A model generated the notes under the pieces. It ran no database searches. It was not told the origin of the DNA and saw nothing but the letters and a program-made list of their open reading frames with translations. Positions 32,074 to 35,484 of a stretch of 35,484 nucleotides of DNA are shown piece by piece (the stretch's first letter is position 1; each line of letters starts with the position of its first letter). A program made the position numbers and the translations under genes. Source of the DNA: a virus. The DNA lies in IMG/VR virus record IMGVR_UViG_3300044699_000121, positions 1 to 35,484 of that record, one strand, 5' to 3'.

Positions 32074-32448
32074 CCGCGACAGGGCTGGAGGGGAGCGACG
32101 ACCCCAACGTCGAGACCTGGCTCGCCAAGCTCCACGCCGAGCGCAACAAGTTCACGCGCAGCAACGAGCGCGTGATGGCGCGCATGATTCAAAAGCTGAT
32201 CAACTGCGGCGAATACCCCGAAGAGTGGAACGGCAAGCCCATCGACGTGCACGCGCGCGTGCGGGGCTGGGGCGCGTACTGGCACCGCTACGACGAGCCC
32301 CTGCACTGCCCGCACTGTAACGCCGAATCTGCGCGATACGACCTGGGGCCCGCCAGGCAAGCGCGAGATCGGCCGGAGCGACCTGCGCCTCGACCGCATC
32401 GTCGAGTGGCAGTGTCCGGACTGCAAAGGGAGCTGGCCGAGGCCATGA
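32070..32448 (+). CDS. Zinc-ribbon hypothetical protein, one frameshift
   Basis: GTG 32070 opens VETWLAKLHAERNKFTRSNE, then MARMIQKLINCGEYPEEWNG and LHCPHCNA. After an indel near 32325 it reads WGPPGKREIGRSDLRL, then VEWQCPDCKGSWPRP and stops at 32448. CPHC and CPDC, about 40 residues apart, build one zinc ribbon only if the frameshift is corrected. The uncorrected frame runs into the next gene. About 126 residues. Confidence 0.55.
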
Positions 32449-32693
32449 TGTGGAGGGGGATTTACTTCGACGTGGTCGACAAGGTCGCGGGGGGCAAGTG
32501 CTGGGTGTCACAGTACGAAGAGCACTGGAAGGCCACCCAATACGAGCCCGGCGGGCCGTGGTTCGCGCGGGTGAAAGTGACCGACTGCTACCGCTTCACC
32601 GGCCAGGGCAAGACGCCGCAGAAGGCCTTGGATGCGGCCTTAAAGGAAGCGCGCCGGGTGCTCGACTCGCTGCGAACGGGACTGCCGAAGTGA
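32445..32693 (+). CDS. Small hypothetical protein
   Basis: 82 residues from ATG 32445 (ATGA overlap): MMWRGIYFDVVDKVAGGKCW, VSQYEEHWKATQYEPGGPWF, ARVKVTDCYRFTGQGKTPQK, ending LRTGLPK. A compact alpha/beta pattern with 'GKTPQKALDAAL' near the C-terminus. Not recognised. Confidence 0.55.
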   Translation: MMWRGIYFDVVDKVAGGKCWVSQYEEHWKATQYEPGGPWFARVKVTDCYRFTGQGKTPQKALDAALKEARRVLDSLRTGLPK

Positions 32694-32736
32694 GGCAGCT
32701 TTGAGCAATGAACTGAACGCAACAAAAGGGGAAGCC

Positions 32737-33140
32737 ATGATCAAAAAGAAAGCCCACAAGCCCGCCGCCACTCCGACAGCCTTGCCCCTCGCTCGACCGA
32801 CAAGGCAAGGCGCTCGCCCGAGACGTGCTGACAGAAGCCGAGACCGCCGAGATCCTCGCGGGCGCCCCGGCAGGCATCGCGCCGCGGACGGCAGACAACC
32901 CGGCGGGGCTGCTCACGCAAGCCAGGCTCGACGAGCTGCGCCCGATCCCCACCCCCGGCGATCCTGCAGCCTGTCGGCAAGAGAGGCGACAAGGGATTCG
33001 TCTGGGAGCTCGATTCCCTTTGGACCGAGCGGGTCGAGCGCATGGCGGCCATCGCGGGACTGAACGCGCAGAGCTATCTCGATTCGCTCCTGCGCCGCGC
33101 CTGGGTGGGCATGGACCAGCGGCACCGGGGGGGCATTTGA
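32737..33140 (+). CDS. Hypothetical protein, two frameshifts
   Basis: ATG 32737, preceded by GGGGAA, opens MIKKKAHKPAATPTALPL. Frame changes near 32795 and 32965 give LDRQGKALARDVLTEAETAE, ILAGAPAGIAPRTADNPAGL, then GDKGFVWELDSLWTERVERM and LNAQSYLDSLLRRAWVGMDQ. It ends at TGA 33140, overlapping the next TTG. The C-terminal helix pair resembles small phage proteins of unknown role. Confidence 0.5.
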
Positions 33141-33442
33141 GCCGCTCGGCTGCGCCCGTCGTGCAGGTCGTCATCCCTGCCGGCTGGGCTCTGGTCGCGG
33201 CCGACATGGCCGAAAAGTTCGGCGTCGAGCGTTGGCAGTCGCTCATCGCGGAACTGCAGAAAGATACAGATGTCGACCGCATCCGGGCACTGCTCATCGA
33301 CTTTACCACCCGGCCGCACCTCGATCAGAAGATGATCGCCTGCGCGCTCGCGCTCGGGAGCAACCTGGTCGTGCGCCTCGACGAGTGGCTCGACGAGGAC
33401 GACATCGCCATCGTGCCCGGGCCGTCGGGGGTGCTCTCGTGA
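33137..33442 (+). CDS. Hypothetical protein
   Basis: 101 residues from TTG 33137 (TTGA overlap): VVIPAGWALVAADMAEKFGV, ERWQSLIAELQKDTDVDRIR, ALLIDFTTRPHLDQKMIACA, then LVVRLDEWLDEDDIAIVPGP. Acidic, helical, intact. Function unknown. Confidence 0.5.
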   Translation: MSRSAAPVVQVVIPAGWALVAADMAEKFGVERWQSLIAELQKDTDVDRIRALLIDFTTRPHLDQKMIACALALGSNLVVRLDEWLDEDDIAIVPGPSGVLS

Positions 33443-33732
33443 AGGCGCGCCCGGCGGGCGGTTCATTGATGCTCGACGAGGCGATGGAACAACAGGTCGA
33501 GTTGCACGACAAAGAGGCCCTGCTCGCCTACCTACGAGATCGGTTCTACTTCTGGGATGTGACCGAGCAGAACGTCACGATTGCGCCCTACACCGACCGC
33601 GTCGACGAGCGGTGCGGCTGGCATACGCACCTGTGCTGCATCGACGGCAAGGCGGCGCTCTTCACGGACGGGCCCATGGAGGGGGTGCCCCTGCCAGCGG
33701 GCTTCAAGGGCCCGCCCCGCCTCATCTATTGA
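33439..33732 (+). CDS. Hypothetical protein
   Basis: 97 residues from GTG 33439: KARPAGGSLMLDEAMEQQVE, LHDKEALLAYLRDRFYFWDV, then YTDRVDERCGWHTHLCCIDG and AALFTDGPMEGVPL. His/Cys cluster (CGWHTHLCC) may bind metal. Intact. Confidence 0.55.
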   Translation: MKARPAGGSLMLDEAMEQQVELHDKEALLAYLRDRFYFWDVTEQNVTIAPYTDRVDERCGWHTHLCCIDGKAALFTDGPMEGVPLPAGFKGPPRLIY

Positions 33733-33740
33733 GCACTGCC

Positions 33741-33992
33741 ATGAGTGAAACCCCCAAGCGACGAATCGAGCGGTTCCTGCACTGCGCCAATTGCGCGCCG
33801 AAAAAGCCCGCAAATCAGTCGATGTCCGAGTGGGTGCGCATCGACGCGGGGCTCACGGCCGACGGCTTCCAGGTTTGGTGCAAGCGTTGCCGCATGGAGA
33901 TCGTGCATTTTACGCCGGAAGGGCTCGAGTACTTGCTCGAGCAAAAACCGGGCTGCGACTGCTGCCCGGGGGGCAAGCATGTGAGGCAGTGA
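33741..33992 (+). CDS. Small zinc-ribbon protein, last of the plus operon
   Basis: 83 residues from ATG 33741: MSETPKRRIERFLHCANCAP, then GFQVWCKRCRMEIVHFTPEG and LEQKPGCDCCPGGKH. Cys pairs CANC and CKRC form a zinc ribbon, and CDCC adds a second cluster. It ends six bases before the convergent minus-strand stop. Confidence 0.6.
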   Translation: MSETPKRRIERFLHCANCAPKKPANQSMSEWVRIDAGLTADGFQVWCKRCRMEIVHFTPEGLEYLLEQKPGCDCCPGGKHVRQ

Positions 33993-34001
33993 CACCCTCA
34001 C
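33981..34001. terminator. Hairpin between convergent genes
   Basis: GTGAGG at 33981-33986 pairs with CCTCAC at 33996-34001, spanning the stops of the convergent genes. A second small hairpin, ACCCG-TT-CGGGT, lies at 34000-34011. No T tract. A possible bidirectional terminator. Confidence 0.3.
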
Positions 34002-34181
34002 CCGTTCGGGTCCGTGAAATCGAAGTCGAGCTTTCGTCCGCCCGGGCCCGTGCGCTTTTCCTCGAGCAGCGTGGCCTTGACCGTGCCGTCGAGCAGGTCA
34101 GCCATGAATTCCGCGTACAGGTGGGCATCGGTCGGGACCGGGGCCGCGGTGCGGTGCGTAGCGCTTTTTTGCTGCGGCCAT
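33998..34181 (-). CDS. Small basic protein, one frameshift
   Basis: ATG 34181 opens MAAAKKRYAPHRGPGP. After an indel near 34130 it reads VPTDAHLYAEFMADLLDGTV, KATLLEEKRTGPGGRKLDFD and FTDPNG, stopping at 33998. About 61 residues. It follows the LamG-like gene directly. Unknown function. Confidence 0.45.
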
Positions 34182-34182
34182 A

Positions 34183-35013
34183 TCAGGTCGGCGCCTCGAA
34201 GTTCAGCAGCGCGGTTCGTGCTGCCGTGGTGAGAAGGCCTTGGGTCGCGCCGGTCATCTTGCTGCCGAAGATGTAGACATTCGGCCCGATATCCCCGACC
34301 CAGGCGTTGGTGCCGTTGGGCTGCTGCCCGCAGATGGTGGCGGTACCGCCGGTGGGTTGCTGCAGGGCCGTCGCCACGGCAGCGGGGGCCCCGTCATAAT
34401 TCTGGAACGTGAGCGGGGTTCTGCAGCGTGGCGTTTGCGCGAGATCACCAGGCGATCGTCTTCAGCGGCACCCGTGCCGTCGAACTCATACAACATGAAC
34501 ACCCATGTATTCAGCGTCCAACTCGCCGGCTGCGCGCCTCGGGATTGGGTCTGCGTATTGAAGACCTTGAAGTGGTCTGCTCCGCTGAAGACCATCCCGA
34601 TCTCGACTTTGTTGTTAGCCGCGCCGAGCGCCCCGGACCGTCCCGCGGATATTGAACGGGGTGGGGTTGCCCGTGGTCGTGGTGCGCCGGAGCCAGATGC
34701 CGAGGCCCCACGCGGCCGAGCCGTTGATGCCCGCATGGATCGGAATCGTCAGGACGCGCGCGCCATCACACGTCAGGATGGGCATTCCGTTGCCTGCGCT
34801 CGCGGCAATCGTCGGCTTGCGTGCGGCCGTGCTGGTCGTCGCGTGGTTTGACGAGAGCACGTCGGGCAGCGTGAATGGCCCGCCAGCGCCCGCGTCGGTG
34901 GCCAGGGCAACGCGGTACCAGGCAGAGACGGCCGAGACCTGCGTCGGGTAGAACGCGCCGCGCGGTTTCTGCCAGTGCTTCGCCCGCGCGCGCGGGTGGG
35001 TGCGCACGAGCAC
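34183..35013 (-). CDS. LamG/concanavalin-like tail-associated protein, frameshifted
   Basis: GTG 35013 leads to HWQKPRGAFYPTQVSAVSAW, YRVALATDAGAGGPFTLPDV and GNGMPILTCDGARVLTIPIH. Frame changes near 34620 and 34400 give NNKVEIGMVFSGADHFKVFN, SWTLNTWVFMLYEFDGTGAA and the end TGATQGLLTTAARTALLNFE. 'W-T-L-N-T-W-V-F-M-L-Y-E-F-D-G' is the usual signature of a LamG-type beta sandwich, often a carbohydrate-binding part of tail fibres. About 277 codons. Lies on the strand opposite to the left-hand tail genes. Confidence 0.5.
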
Positions 35014-35017
35014 GGGC

Positions 35018-35484
35018 TTAGCTTTCCTCCCAGAAGACTTCGACCCAGAGCCGGATGGTGCCCGTGGCCCCGAGCGCGATCGGAACCTTGATGATAAAGC
35101 CCGAGCCGGGCGTGTAGAGCAGGCCTCTACAGTTCGCGCTGCCTTCGGGGCTCGGCGTCCAGATGAGATCGCAGCCGCCTTCCTGCACGGTCGAGGCCGC
35201 CACGAGCTCGAACCACGAGTCGCTCGCGAACGGGTGCGTTCGGATCGTTGGCGAGCCCGCGTGCGTCAGAGCCGCGGTCGTGGCGATCCGGACGTTGCCG
35301 GTTTGCAAGACGCTCGTCTGTTGAGGCTTGCCGCCAATGTCGGCGCCGAGCCTACGGACGGCGTCGGTGCCTGCAGCTTGGTCCGACAGATCCGTGCCGC
35401 CGGTGTAATCGGCGACCGGGCTACCGAAGACCGAGACCGAGTGCGCCGCGAGCGAGACCTCCTGCGCGGTCGGAAAGCCCGTCA
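35018..35484 (-). CDS. Putative tail-associated protein, partial at the right edge
   Basis: The frame is open from the edge: GFPTAQEVSLAAHSVSVFGS, ADYTGGTDLSDQAAGTDAVR, LGADIGGKPQQTSVLQTGNV, then SDSWFELVAASTVQEGGCDL and FIIKVPIALGATGTIRLWVE, ending VFWEES at 35018. It has a Gly/Ser/Thr-rich, beta-type composition. The last base pair of the window could be part of its start codon ([A/G]TG ACG GGC). The gene lies five bases upstream of the LamG-like gene. Function inferred from position only. Confidence 0.5.
   Translation of the reverse strand, partial: TGFPTAQEVSLAAHSVSVFGSPVADYTGGTDLSDQAAGTDAVRRLGADIGGKPQQTSVLQTGNVRIATTAALTHAGSPTIRTHPFASDSWFELVAASTVQEGGCDLIWTPSPEGSANCRGLLYTPGSGFIIKVPIALGATGTIRLWVEVFWEES

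Overview
The window looks like most of a temperate tailed phage from a high-GC bacterium. It has a capsid gene cut at the left edge, a head-tail adaptor and very large tail genes, and an amidase endolysin. It also has a tyrosine integrase with an attP-like tRNA fragment, replication and recombination genes, and dozens of small overlapping genes. The adaptor followed by one very large tail protein, with no tape-measure or sheath gene visible, hints at a short-tailed (podovirus-like) virion, but this is an inference. The host cannot be named. The attP-like sequence matches the 3' part of a tRNA-Arg(TCT).

Layout: (1) plus strand 1-9022, virion and lysis: major capsid protein, three unrecognised structural genes, adaptor, a 3-kb tail protein, a fibre-like protein, an amidase, and two small coupled genes of which one is membrane-anchored. 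(2) Minus strand, 22770 down to 9019: excisionase-like gene, integrase, two conserved phage genes, a GGC-pentamer repeat array, a replication initiator, a run of small genes, a Dam-type and a C5 methyltransferase, then a second promoter/operator and an operon with a Cas4-like exonuclease, a RecT-like annealing candidate, a VRR-NUC nuclease and a primase-polymerase. (3) Plus strand 22957-33992: a LexA-like winged-helix regulator followed by about 27 tightly packed small genes, including SLOG-like/DUF2493, DUF4326, XRE and double-HTH regulators and an SF2 helicase. (4) Minus strand, 35484 down to 33998: tail-associated genes including a LamG-like protein, running off the right edge.

The control region is 22771-22956. 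It lies between the divergent excisionase/integrase and LexA-like genes and carries a 14-G tract and a 39-bp interrupted palindrome ending one base before the regulator's ATG. A 12-bp sequence from that palindrome recurs in the same orientation before the recombination operon at 14.5 kb, so one repressor may hold both operons.

Many genes are broken by single-base frameshifts, especially in 1-7.5 kb, 11.9-16.1 kb and 25-35 kb. The protein sequence carries on in another frame, and start/stop overlaps with neighbours survive. This fits uncorrected long-read indels better than gene decay. Coordinates of such genes run from the inferred true start to the inferred true stop, and the exact slip positions are approximate. 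Between about 16.3 and 25.1 kb almost no frameshift is needed.
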